From the NCBI GenBank assembly GCA_935421135.1, contig OW285188.1, positions 9,280,733 to 9,344,732 on the forward strand: DNA of 64,000 nt, given 5' to 3'. Positions 24,301-35,760 of this stretch are shown in pieces; positions within the stretch are counted from its first letter, which is position 1; every line of letters begins with the position of its first letter. The notes under the pieces are model-generated. The model was not told where the DNA came from and did not search any database. It saw only the letters and a list, made by a program, of their open reading frames with translations. A program made the translations under genes and the position numbers. The stretch comes from Bugulina stolonifera (taxonomy: Eukaryota; Bryozoa; Gymnolaemata; Cheilostomatida; Bugulidae).

Positions 24301-27300
24301 TTGCGTGTTATTCAGTTGGTAGAATTAGAGGTGATAACAATGGTAAGAGTCCAGTCAGCTACCACAATGGACAAAGTCATCAGTACCGGCAGCATTATCA
24401 CCCTCAGCCTCCTTATCATCGAGACGAGATCCAACATGGTAAGGAATTAGTACTCATAGGGTTACTCATAACCCTGGTGCAAGGTTTACTTTGTGTTTAT
24501 TACAGTAATACAGTTACAGCAAGTTCAATCTATTAGATATCTGAGTGCAATGCAGTGCATCTTCACATAAAATAATAAACATATACAGTACATGTTAGGT
24601 AAGTATATATTTCGGTAGTGGTAAAAGAGATGAGCGTGACGTGAGAATGGAATGACTTGAGAGAAAAAGCAGACAACTCCAACTAAGATTGCTAATGTTA
24701 GAAATCAAACTCTTGTTAACCCCAACCTCCAACCAAAAGCTTTATTTCTGTCTAGCTCCTCCCTAGTATAGGTATTCTAACGTTAGTCGGAGTTGTCTTC
24801 ACGCTCTCACATCACGCTCATGTCTTTTACCACTACTCCTTATATTATTTGAGGGTTATTTTAGCCTGTCAAAATGTTTGCAGCTTTCTTGAGTGGGCAT
24901 CGGAACCGTCTAGTCAGGCAATACATTAGCTGTTTCTCTAACTTTTAGCACATTGTAAATCGGTATCTATTTGCATGTATACATACAGCACTGAGTATAG
25001 TTTATGTTGCGTCTACAGAAAGTGAAGGTCATCACTCGATACACTCTGTGGATAACGAGGACGTCGTGCTCCAGACTGAGCTGGAGAAGCTGGCTGAACA
25101 GATTAGCCTGAACAAAGAGAAGATGTCACAACTGTCTACAAACATAGAGGAGGGTAAACATGACCAGGTGAGGTCAATAAGTAGGTCAACTACAGATACA
25201 GTAGGACCAACCTTGGTTTGGTCAATAGCGATTGATCAGAAGGGTGTTGTATTCGCCTACTAACTTTGTTTGGCCAAGTAATATTTAATTTGAAGAATCT
25301 ATGATATAATGCGTATGGTAGAGTCCCATCATGGATGCTCAAAGGCTGCTCATCATAAAAGGTTTTCCCCATTTGATTACATTTTTTTTATTAAAAGAAG
25401 ACAACTTCCTGTTATAATCGATGGCTTACTATCGACAATGAGCCCCTATGCCTGTGTTGGTAGAGTTCAGACACAAGCAGGGATATTGCTGTGAATAAGG
25501 AGATGAATCGTCTATCTGACTCTCTCAAGCAGGTAGAGCTGGACGTACAGAATGCTCTCAGTGCTCAGAAAAACAGTGCTAAGAACCTCAAGGCCTCTGA
25601 AGGTCAGTTTTAAATATTACTTTTCCATCAGATTTAGGCCTGTGGTCACCACTGTAATGTTTAGCCAAGGTTTCCATTATACCATCGTTTTGATTTGACT
25701 CACCTTAATTTACAATCGTCCTGTTTGAGAATAATTTGACGAGTAGCAAAACATCAGCTATTTTCTGTGCTCATCTTATCATTAGCTTAGTTAGATCAAA
25801 GCGTTTTTGCTCAGATATGTTAGTCTGCAAACCAAAGCTACATGCATAGTGCAGAAAAGGGATTTATTTCTTGTTGATAATGAATACAAAGTCTAAAAGT
25901 TATAATCTATGTTGTATGTTTAGGTAGGACAGCAGGCGTGGTGTCTGCTAAGCTGAATAAGTTAGAGAGTATACTCAACACCAATTCAATGCAGATAGAA
26001 AACCTACAGCATGTTATGGCTGATGAAAAACAAGGTACTTACAATGTATTTTTCCACTTCAATATTATTATAATTTTGTTATGAGAATGATTTACATTAT
26101 ACACACAACATTCAATCAAGTCAATATATAGAGTTGTTACTAGGTTGAAAACTGGTAGAAAGTATTCAAACTATATTGGAGATATTTTACCCTCTCAACA
26201 AATTTTACGAGGAAGGCAACTTCACAATCAGGAATTATTGGAGATAGAAACGGTTTTCAAGTTACTTATTAATTAACTTTATTGACATTCTCTTCGATTG
26301 AGGGATATGATAAATGATATCACTTTAATACAGCCATACCCCATCATATGACTCAAGACATGGAGATGAATAAAGCTAAACTAGATAAGGATGTCGAGGG
26401 CCATGAACAGGTTATTCAGGAAAATCTAAAAACAGTGGAGGTGAGAACAACTAAATGTATTTTCTTCATTTCGACTCACTTTTGATGTTGCTCAGTTCCG
26501 ATGCACAAAGGCTAAATACGAGTAACATTAAAATTAATTTTTGTGTGAATTATTCATCCTCTTCAAGTTGATAAACGATTTAAGATTTTTCGACTTTTTA
26601 TAGCATTTTTATCTGTTCAGATGTAGGTAGTAGTCTAACTGGTGTAAAATACGTTTAACACGCTAACATTCCTGAAACTTGTCTATAGCTAACAATTATA
26701 CCTCACAGGGTGTTGCAACCAAAGTACAGAAAGAGATAGACTCTCTTAGTAAACATGTCTCAATGCTAGAAGCCAATCAGAAAGCTGGAGAAGAGAAGCT
26801 CTTTGGAGCACTGTCTGAGCTGACCAATGGACTGGTCAACAGTAAACATGAGCGTAGCAAGAGCTTACAGCTGCTATATCAGGCCCAGCAGCAGTTTAAT
26901 GATAAACTACAGGAGACTCGACACAAGGAGCATAAACCTCTTATGGTTGTTATTCCAGGTTAGTTTGGTCAGGTGTCAGCAGGTGTCAGACTATTGTATA
27001 GTATGGTGTTGGGGTATTGTATAGTATGGTGTCAGCAAGTGTCAGGTTATTGGATAGTATGGTGTCTGCAGGTGTTAAGTTGTTGTGTAATAAGGTATCC
27101 ATGTAGGTGTCAGTAACTTATCGCCATGTTAAATTCTTTAGTTTTTGAATGATAGTAGGATGTTATTATTTGGAACTTGAACCCAGCATCAAAATTATTG
27201 AATACTAAAATTTAGTTTTAGTACGTGTTGAAATGGTGATCTGAAAATTGCATTTTAATCACTATAATATTGTTGCTTGATATACGGTGCATATTAAGAT

Positions 27301-30300
27301 TTAGACACACATTTATATTGCGGTAGTATACCAGCATAATCAAATAGTAGTAGGTATAGTGTGCTAGTATAGTGTGAAATCTCACTTCAACTTCAACTCG
27401 CTGTTGTGTCCCTATTTTGTTTATTTATTGGTGATTTTGTAGAAACACAAACCGACAGCCCCAGTCAAATAATAGGACTGCATGATGCTAAACATATTCT
27501 AAATAGTATCGGTAAGTCGAAGTTGTCTCCCCACCAGTGCTAGTTATGTAGTTGTCAACCTGCTGCTGCAGGTGTTTATAGACATGTGAATGTAAATTTA
27601 TCAACCGCCAAACATATTTCTATCAGGTGATTATTTTTTAAGAATGAGGCTCTGCTAATCATTTGATTTGATTTCTTTACAAAAAACTCATAATCACACT
27701 GTACACATATTCTCAAGTGAGATGTTGCAGCGTGTTTCCTGTTGTATTAGATGATGAAACTGCTAATCTGGAGACGAAGGAAGAAGATCTAGTTGGAGTC
27801 GCTGTTAAGCAAGATTCACAGCTGAGGACACTGAGGAACCAGACAGACGAGACAGTCAATACTCTGCTGAGAGGAGCTGAGATCATGAAGAAGGAGGCAG
27901 ATGAAGAAACAAGGAAAGATACCGAGGAGCAGAAAGATGAGAAACTCATTAAAGGTGATCTTACTGAATTAGTAACTTTTTATAAATTTCACTTCCTAAA
28001 TGACTGTTACAATGTAGGTAACCACTAACCCCAAATTGCGACTCTTTACCAATGTTACTTCCTATGAAGTATACTTGGTATACATGTGCTGACATACAGT
28101 GCTTAATTTGTTCATTCGGTTAGTCAGAGTGTTTTCTGTTTTTAATCCTTTATGGTATAGTCCTTGTATACAAGTACATGTACATACATGTGCATTGTAG
28201 TAGATGTTGAGCTTGCTCGAGGTAAAGTTTTCTACGTTAAACAAGCAAAGATAGACTTGATATCTATTGACCATCCAAGGAATGGTCTATGTAGCAACTC
28301 AAATACAGAGTAGCTAACATAAGCATGCTGTACGTTATGTGTCTTTAATTTAGTCTCTGTTCTTGTATTTAGAATTGAAAGAGAAGGCTTCAAAGGGTTG
28401 GTCTAGTTGGTCAGGTTGGAGCACATGCTATGGGTTTGGTTGTAAATCTATTGGTAGATCTCAAAGGTTTAGGGTCTGTCAATCAGATGGAGGTCAATGT
28501 GGAGGTGACTATTGGCAAAGCAAGGTACGCTAGTTGGCGATGAGAATTCTCTATGGAGGTCTTTGATTTTGACAGTAAAAAGTTGTTACTGCCTAATTAA
28601 ATGACAGCTCTATTACATATATTAGATGGTTGGAATGGCCATATGTAAAATATTTTCATGTTGTCCCTTGGTCCGTCTCAAGAATGTTTAAATGGAAAGT
28701 GCAGCTTAGGAATCAAATGAAAGATTTATTATGGCAATTAATCTTCATGCAGACCGTTGAAAGAAGAAGCTTTTAATTTAAGCTTTTGTCTACATAAGTT
28801 GCTAATTACATGTAAGTACAATGTAACTGTTAATTTGTCTATGTGTGTAAGGGGATGTATATGTTGTAGTCGTGCAGAAGATCTTGTCCATTTAATGGAC
28901 TACATGAAGCTCCTGTGATCTCACAGGATGTGATGTCATGGTCTGAGTGGGAAGACTGGTCGGAATGTTCTATTTCATGTGGAGATGGAAGTTCAACAAG
29001 AACACGACTCTGTAGCTATGGTAAACAATGTATATGATATAATATGTGACTGTTTAGTCGGTAACTATGGTAAATAATATATATGATATAATACGCGACT
29101 TTGCATTGTCTCCCATGTTTACTCTGTAATGCTCATTACCGACATCTATGCTTTACATGACGTTATATGAGATCTAGCTTCACTTCACCGCAATTTTAAA
29201 TATTGTAATAAAATATGCTGAAAAGAATTATGAGAGTATTATTATAGTATTATATCTTGATGAGAATGTACTATATTATAATCAGATTTATAATTGTTGC
29301 TATATTTTGACTGCAAGAATAATGACCAGCTAAGCTGTTGTTGTCAAGTCAATTTTGCTGTAAAACATGATGTTGGAATTTTGTGTAAAACAATAGTCCC
29401 CATTGTGACATCATAATATATTATGTGTTACGGTATGTTATTGGTAACGTACTACATAATGTTTCATTGTATAACTCCACAGGGAAATGCGTTGGCCACT
29501 CTACTGAGTCCAAACCATGTAGCAACCAACTTTGTGCATCAGAAAATCTTCCAGATGATTCCGAGCCAAGAGAGAATATGAGAGGCTCAGCTATGACTCA
29601 TCTTGCAGACAACAATAACCAGGAGCATTTGGGCTCAGGGTATCCTTCTGCTGGTAAGCTTCTTATCAAGAGTTGTCTACTTTCACAATCACCCCTCCCC
29701 CGTCTACCGTGGAATATATGTATGCGTTAAAGCACAATATCCAAACAGATTGACAGTGTGGTGGCGTTATGCAAGCTGCATATATTCAGTTTATTAGCTC
29801 GATGTTATTATAAGTTATTTTATTATAGACATACAATGTAATGTACTATTAGTCTGATGGTAACATCATGTGACACACACTTATACCTCAAAAACCTATA
29901 ACCATTATAGTTATACTTTTATATTCACTATATGCTATCATTACAGTGATAACATGCGAGGCGAGGCCTTGTATGAACGGAGGTGTGTGTATTGACGGTG
30001 GAGAAGGGAGAGAGATGAGTCATCTTATTCACTTTCACTGTAAATGTGCTCATCCATATAAGGGGATCATGTGTGATACCGTTTGCGATGTTGATAGTGA
30101 GTCTCACATTGTCATATTCACATTATATTATCATATTATTTGTTTCACTATGATTTTTATATTGTCGACTTGTTATATTCTATTACGTGTATAATGTTTA
30201 TACATGTGCGTGTACGCGTAGTAGGCTATAAATATTAGACATTGAATATGTACCATAGTTAGTTGCTATGTCCTACATGTACTGATTGAGTTCGAGCTGA

Positions 30301-33300
30301 ACTTGAACTCTACTGAGTTCGAACCGTTGAATCTCACAGAATGACTATATTATACACATTTGTACTTTATTGTAGCTGAAACAAATGGGATAGTCATTGG
30401 TATTCTAGCTGGTATACTTGGTATAGCACTGCTTGGAATCGTATTGGTTGTCGCTTTCAATTTCCGACGAAAGGTTAAGAAATGGAGAAAAGCATCAGAT
30501 CCACATTGCCGTAGACCAAGAGGCTGTTGGGAAACTCTATTTGGATCTCGAGCTAGTAGCATTTCATCCTACAGTAACTCCAGAACATGTAGTTCTGCAT
30601 CAGAGTATAAACGCCATCCAAATAAACATCCTTCCTGTTCTTCCACATGTGGAACTGTGTCAACCAATGACTATGCTTATGATCCTTTATCATTAACCAA
30701 TCACAACACGGGTTAGTTTATAATATCATGTTCTCAAGTCATTGTATTCCTTCCTAGAGCATTTAATGTAATGGATTTCAGGAGAATATTTTACCTTAAG
30801 CCTTGCTTGTGAATTTGTCTTCTCATGCTTGGTGGGATGTAGCCTTAATTCATTATTATGATAATATATTTGGTGTTGTGTAATGCACCCATTCGCCGTT
30901 TGCTGGATTGAAATATTTTAAAGGTCGCATGAATGACTACTTGTTGTCGGTGATGGAAAACTGTTAGTATTCAGTTCCTGTTTGATATTAGATGTTGTTG
31001 GCCGGAGTCGAGTGATGAAATCTTTATTTGAGGACAAACCCCCTGCTAAGCTAAGCATTACCCAGTCAGATGAGGGAGACAAGACATCTAGAAGACAGAG
31101 CAAGGGTGCAAGGAAAGAATCAAGTAAGGAAAAGTATCTTGCTGTAAATAGCATGTGTCACTGTAGATAGGCATATGGTAGTAGCCTCCTCATCCTTATA
31201 GCATGTCTCTGAGATTAGATGTGTTAGAGCTCAGAGTTAGGAAAACCTCTTCCTTTCTTTCTACTGGTCGAAAGGTGAGACTAGGAGTTGGTTATGTATA
31301 TTTGCTACATTTGGGGGGTAGGAAAGAGTCTGCCTTGCTGGCAATATGGTTTAGCAGGGACTAATGTCGCTCAGGAGCATGTTGAGGTTGGGTGCGCTTC
31401 TTGACTCCACCAAGACCCTCTGTTGTGAAGAGATATGAGAATATAGTGCATATGCACGGTATATGCATTTGTTTACTTGTCATTCATGTGTTACTATTAT
31501 CCAAGGATGAACGTTGATTCAATTTAGAATAATTTATAGACTTGGGTAATTTTGTGATAGTTGGCCCGTAGCTAACACAAAGTTGGCGTTTTAAAAAAGA
31601 AATTCGTATTCTTACTTTGCATTAGCTGCAGGCCTTATATCACAGAATTTCCTACATGTAAACATATTAATTATTCTAAATAGCTGCTGTATTCCGTCTA
31701 TTTACTGACTCAACTATTTAATGCACAGCCATAGAGGAAAGTACGTACGTCGAAGCAGAGTCTGAAGAAGAGGAAACGGAGGAAAGTTCATCAGAGGAAA
31801 CTGATTCTAATGAGAATGATAATGCAGCAGACCACACCACTACTCAAACCTCATTGGCTCAAAATAAGACAAACAACCAATCACAGTCAAAGAAACGTAT
31901 TGGTAGATTGAGTCCTATTATTGAAGAACATGTGCAGCAGAAATCTACTTCACCTAATGGCAAATTCGTTAAAGGTACAAATTCCAAAAAATGTGCAATA
32001 TGTCGTATATTCAATATTCAGTGATTGGCTCTCTGTCCAGTGAAAAAAACAATTGTTTCATTTGTTTTTAGGCATAGTGCCAGTTTTCACTTTTGTTCGG
32101 AAGTTGTCGCAACATAATGCTAAGGGCTAACATTGAGTTCTTTTAGTACCATTCTGCTAGTAAATTGAATCCTAGCATTTTGATAGTCTTCATAAAATTA
32201 CCAATTGCACTACCTACTACTAATTTTTTACTTTTGGGTTGGGGAAGGCACTTCACTAAGGGCAAACTAAGTATATACCCTTTCTAACACCACCAATGAC
32301 CTTTATGGGAATCGACCTTGGATCTCCTACGTGGAAGTTCATAGCTCTAGCCACTAGGCCATGGCTGCTTCCTTGATAGTCTTAAGTATGTTATATAATA
32401 TTGACGGTGTTCTGTGTCAGTGATTAGACTATTGCTACTACATGTGGGATACTGAACAATCTCCTGTTCATCGTGTTGTGTATGTAGGTCAAAGGAATAG
32501 ACACTCAGGACGTCCCACAATGGAAAAACCAACCACCGATCAACTAGCGGGAAAAGAGTTGACGAGATCAAAGAAAAATCGAGGTCGCGACGGTACAGTG
32601 ACCAAATCATCTGCTGCTTGTGTGCTACCCGAAGCACCTGGCTCTGTTCCAAGTGGTAATATCGAGGAGAACTTAAACAGGTTTCTAGAGACATGTGACC
32701 AGATGGATCCAGTACCACCACCTGCTCCCAAGTTCAGAGGTTGGTACTGCAGCGACGCTGACAGAACTCAATCTGACGATCTTATAGCCTGCTAAATTGA
32801 TGGACGTAACTGTATTAAATATGAAATATGTTAGTTGGAAAACTAAATTTGTTCACTTTCCTTCCGCTGCGACAGAACGCAACTTTTACTTGTCACAGAT
32901 GGTTCTAATAAAGTAAAGTACTATCGCATTATCAATTTCAATCTGAACTTGTCAAACTACATATTACATGCATGCACTGTGCCCTCTGTATAGTTTAGTA
33001 TCTGACTCACCTCTATGTACTAACTCTTATTTATTTTACACCAGACCCACAGCTAGCTGAGAGGTTGAAGCAGATCAGGAATCAAAGCTTAATGATGAGA
33101 AATATGGCTTACGAGGATCACATGATCACATCACCTGATCCAATGTCAACGGATGATGACATGACTGTCAAGTACCCTTTAGTCGGTGACTACCTCAGCA
33201 GGTGGAGAGAATCTGGTAGATCTATAACTGGCTGTCTGCCAACCGTACCAGCGTCTACTTCTAATAGCAAACCAGTGGTGAAGTCTCCACGTGAACCACT

Positions 33301-34111
33301 GAGCGTGGAACCCCATAAGGCGACTGACACAATAGAGGGAAAGGGGAAGACTGCTGAACAGCTCCTTGAAGAAGTTAAAGGCTGGAGATCAGTCATTGGA
33401 AACCCGGTGAGTTTATACTTGGGGTGCTGTGTAACCTGTATGTGTAGATACATTTACAGTTGTGTATCCAAGTTAGCTGTCGCTGTCGAACATTTTTGGT
33501 AGAGGAAATGACTTCAATTGTGAATTGATTACCAGGATTATTGCTAATATAATTGTATAAGTCCTGATTGAATAGGTAGTAGTAGATCAAGACTCGCTCT
33601 TCACCCTAACATAAAGCATAAAGAATTGCACCATTCATATAATGCTCGTATATGTATAGTTATAAGACATTGAAGAAATCATGAGCAGATAACTTCACAA
33701 TGTGCGCTCGAAACTTTAGTGTAATATACATGTACATACGATGTATAATATATCTGTGGCGTTGACTATAACATATACCTGTATTTCCACTTTGGGTTTG
33801 TTCCTATTCTGAGGTACTTACATGTATTAGCTTTAGAGTTACTGCATTTATAGTTGAACACACTTTGTAATTATATATGAACAATCTAGTTGGGTGTACC
33901 ATATTGTATAGTACATGTATTACGTTGGTAGGTGCACTCAATCTGGAAGGAGGTAGACAACTCCTTACTTAAATCTGTTCCCACCAGTGCTGCTGATACC
34001 ACATCTACCGCTGCCATGGATCTAAACACATATAGTCCCATCACATCAGCACATATTAATGTTGATCACATGTCAACTGAGCTCAACAGCACAGGAAAAG
34101 ATCTTGTGTAA
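21366..34111 (+). CDS. novel coiled-coil / TSP1 x2 / EGF single-pass membrane protein, 24 exons
   Basis: Exons: 21366-21467, 22201-22366, 22663-22766, 23293-23406, 23558-23662, 24159-24177, 24316-24438, 25019-25167, 25464-25602, 25924-26034, 26334-26440, 26709-26958, 27443-27511, 27751-27954, 28373-28524, 28870-29020, 29483-29653, 29947-30096, 30376-30711, 30992-31123, 31729-31974, 32488-32739, 33045-33406, 33932-34111. All junctions are GT-AG and all phases close (3894 nt, 1297 residues). Order: W-x(2-4)-HRV motifs (residues 1-80); a low-complexity linker; coiled coil, about 245-590; TSP1-1, about 595-640 (WSSWSGWSTC, then CYGFGC in place of the usual CSxTCG); TSP1-2, about 655-715 (WSEWEDWSECSISCGDG); EGF-like, about 748-792 (CEARPCMNGGVC ... 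CKCAHPYKGIMC); transmembrane helix, about 800-826, followed by RRKVKKWRK; then an acidic, Ser-rich tail of about 470 residues. Topology implies an extracellular N-terminus, but no signal peptide is encoded after ATG 21366. The frame is open upstream to about 21288, so the true 5' end is probably an unseen exon. Likely an adhesion or receptor protein; no ortholog recognised. Confidence 0.85.
23715..24115. repeat. 32-bp minisatellite in intron 5 of the TSP1/EGF gene
   Basis: About twelve copies of a 32-bp unit containing GTAGTACAATAGTACTTACC followed by TATCCGTATGTT. Each unit contains the short inverted repeat AGTAC-AAT-AGTACT. It lies wholly within the intron between 23662 and 24159. Confidence 0.95.
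24615..24836. mobile_element. foldback / MITE-like inverted repeat in intron 7
   Basis: The left end GTAGTGGTAAAAGAGATGAG is the inverse of the right end CATGTCTTTTACCACTAC. Arms also share GCGTGA(C/T)GTGAGA, AGACAACTCC(A/G)ACTAA and a GTTAGAA block, giving imperfect arms of roughly 70-90 bp around a loop of about 60 bp. A target-site duplication was not established. Confidence 0.75.
26965..27115. repeat. ~35-bp degenerate tandem repeat in intron 12
   Basis: ATTGTATAGTATGGTGT and close variants recur about three to four times, linked by GCAGGTGTCAG-type segments. The block starts immediately downstream of the exon ending at 26958. Confidence 0.6.
32240..32372 (-). mobile_element. tRNA-derived SINE fragment, antisense in intron 21
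   Basis: On the minus strand a Pol III A-box-like TGGCCTAGTGGC (plus-strand 32350-32361) is followed by a B-box-like GGTCGATTCCC (32307-32317) at normal tRNA spacing. The copy ends with AGTGAAGTGCCTTCCCCAA, a block also found in reverse orientation just before the SINE at 34648. It lies in the intron between 31974 and 32488. Confidence 0.7.
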
Positions 34112-34375
34112 TCGTTCTGCTTTCTAATTATATAAATTCCTTGTCTGAAGGAATAATTTATTTAATTGCTTTTATTTGTCCATCAGGTATTATATCAACA
34201 TGACTTTATGATAGCTAGTAGTGTAGTGGTAATTTAACTATGCTTCATGAATGTACATGATTTTATTTTCTATATTATTTTGTGAAATCTATTTACCTAC
34301 AGCTACAACCACTATTATTTGCTTATAATTTATTTAATTGTTGCATATTGGGGTTGAGGCTCAGTGTGATCATAA

Positions 34376-34381
34376 AATAAA
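34376..34381 (+). terminator. probable polyadenylation signal of the TSP1/EGF gene
   Basis: AATAAA lies about 265 nt downstream of the stop codon at 34109-34111, in the expected orientation. No other strong signal lies closer. Confidence 0.45.
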
Positions 34382-34614
34382 GGTGTGCCTGATTATAGCA
34401 GAAGCAATTAGAAGTATGTTTTGTTGTTTGTTAGTGATTAGTCTATATCTTATTTTACTCATATACATGTAGTTGGCTAAGATTTTTCTCTACAACTTCA
34501 ACGGGGCATAATCTATCTTGTGGACTAGACTGGAATTAGTTTAGTGCAGTGTTTTGAGAACACACTCACGCACAGATCACACTACAGGTTCCTACTTTTT
34601 TGAACTACCGCAAA

Positions 34615-34985
34615 AAAAGTGAATTGGGAAGGACACTTCATCATAAAGGGTGTCAGGATGGCACAGTTGGTGGCATACATGCACACAAACCGAGAGGTTG
34701 TGAGTTCAAACCCCCAGCTGTGTCATTTATGGCAAAGGCCTTCAGCAAGCCTTCCACCCTAGCTGCGCCTATTCGGATCAGGGCGTATAAAAAAAATACA
34801 GGAGGGCCCGTGTAGTGTCTACATCAAAAACACGCATGTTAAAGATCCACCTCTGGGCTGACCATGCACTTCTGTTGTGGAAAGTGAGCTCTTCCACTCA
34901 GAGCCCAGCTTCTGTCGCTCATACAAGTTTCGAACTACTGAGCTCCGTTAAATAGGATGGCCAAGTGGCTCGACAGTAACAAAAC
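34615..34985 (+). mobile_element. tRNA-derived SINE
   Basis: A-box TGGCACAGTTGG (34659-34670) and B-box-like AGTTCAAACCC (34703-34713) sit 44 bp apart, as in a tRNA promoter. A non-tRNA body follows, containing GCCTATTCGGATCAGGGCG, GTTAAAGATCCACCTCTGGG and CTTCCACTCAGAGCCCAGC, ending in an A-rich tail AACAAAACAAAAC near 34985. The block GGGAAGGACACTTCA immediately upstream is the inverse of the 3' end of the SINE fragment at 32240, so two copies may be fused here. The long open frame across it is fortuitous. Confidence 0.75.
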
Positions 34986-34989
34986 AAAA

Positions 34990-35600
34990 CATAACTGTTT
35001 ATAATGTTGTGATAAAAAAACGAAGTTATCTTATCTTAATTTAGTGCTAACATCGAGAGAACACAACTTCACATATTTAGGAAAGCTGTAGACTGATAAA
35101 TGATTGATTTGGTGCTCGCCAATTAAGACTGTTATTTTCTGTTATCAACCAATCATATTGCCAGCTAGAAAATTAGCTGCGGTGCTTGTCTCAGTTTCCG
35201 GTGAAAATTTTCCCACTACATATCAAATATCTCTTTATTAAAATAGATGCAAGTCCAAGCTTTAAGAATCATGAAATCCAGTGTGTTGATGCAATGCGAT
35301 CAACTATACATATAATCATGTTTAGTACATTTTTTTATATTTTGATTAAGATTTGGTTAACCCAAAATAGTTTAATAGGCATAGCAAAAATATCTGTTAT
35401 TAATTATAATTATTTTAATTATATTATATTTAATATAAATAATAATTAATTATATTGTTATTATTTATTATAATATTAAATGCACTATTAAATATATCAA
35501 ATTTATATTATAATATTGTATTTATTTTATATTTCTTTTGTTTTACATTTAATATTTTAATATATAGAGGCCTACTAATATAGATAGGTATTTATTGTTA
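34990..35600. other. non-coding, extremely A+T-rich stretch
   Basis: No gene is supported. From about 35390 to 35560 the sequence is nearly pure A+T with many TAATATA-type runs, just beyond the 3' end of the LINE. Confidence 0.5.
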
Positions 35601-35760
35601 ATTAATATTTATGTACCTCAGAATTTACCTCAGATGAGGTAGGACTCCACCATCAATTTCATGCAAATCTATAAGGGAGCCTCTAGTTTTAACTATTTTT
35701 TGGACAAGGGGGTCTGCAATATTTACAGTATATCACTGTTTAGGATTGGAAGTTGGTTTC

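Noticed and set aside
34659..34713. A tRNA gene
   Set aside because: A and B boxes are present but no cloverleaf or acceptor stem closes; the downstream SINE body shows it is tRNA-derived.
34600..34815. 71-codon plus-strand frame
   Set aside because: It runs through the tRNA-like head and body of a SINE; A and B boxes explain the sequence better.
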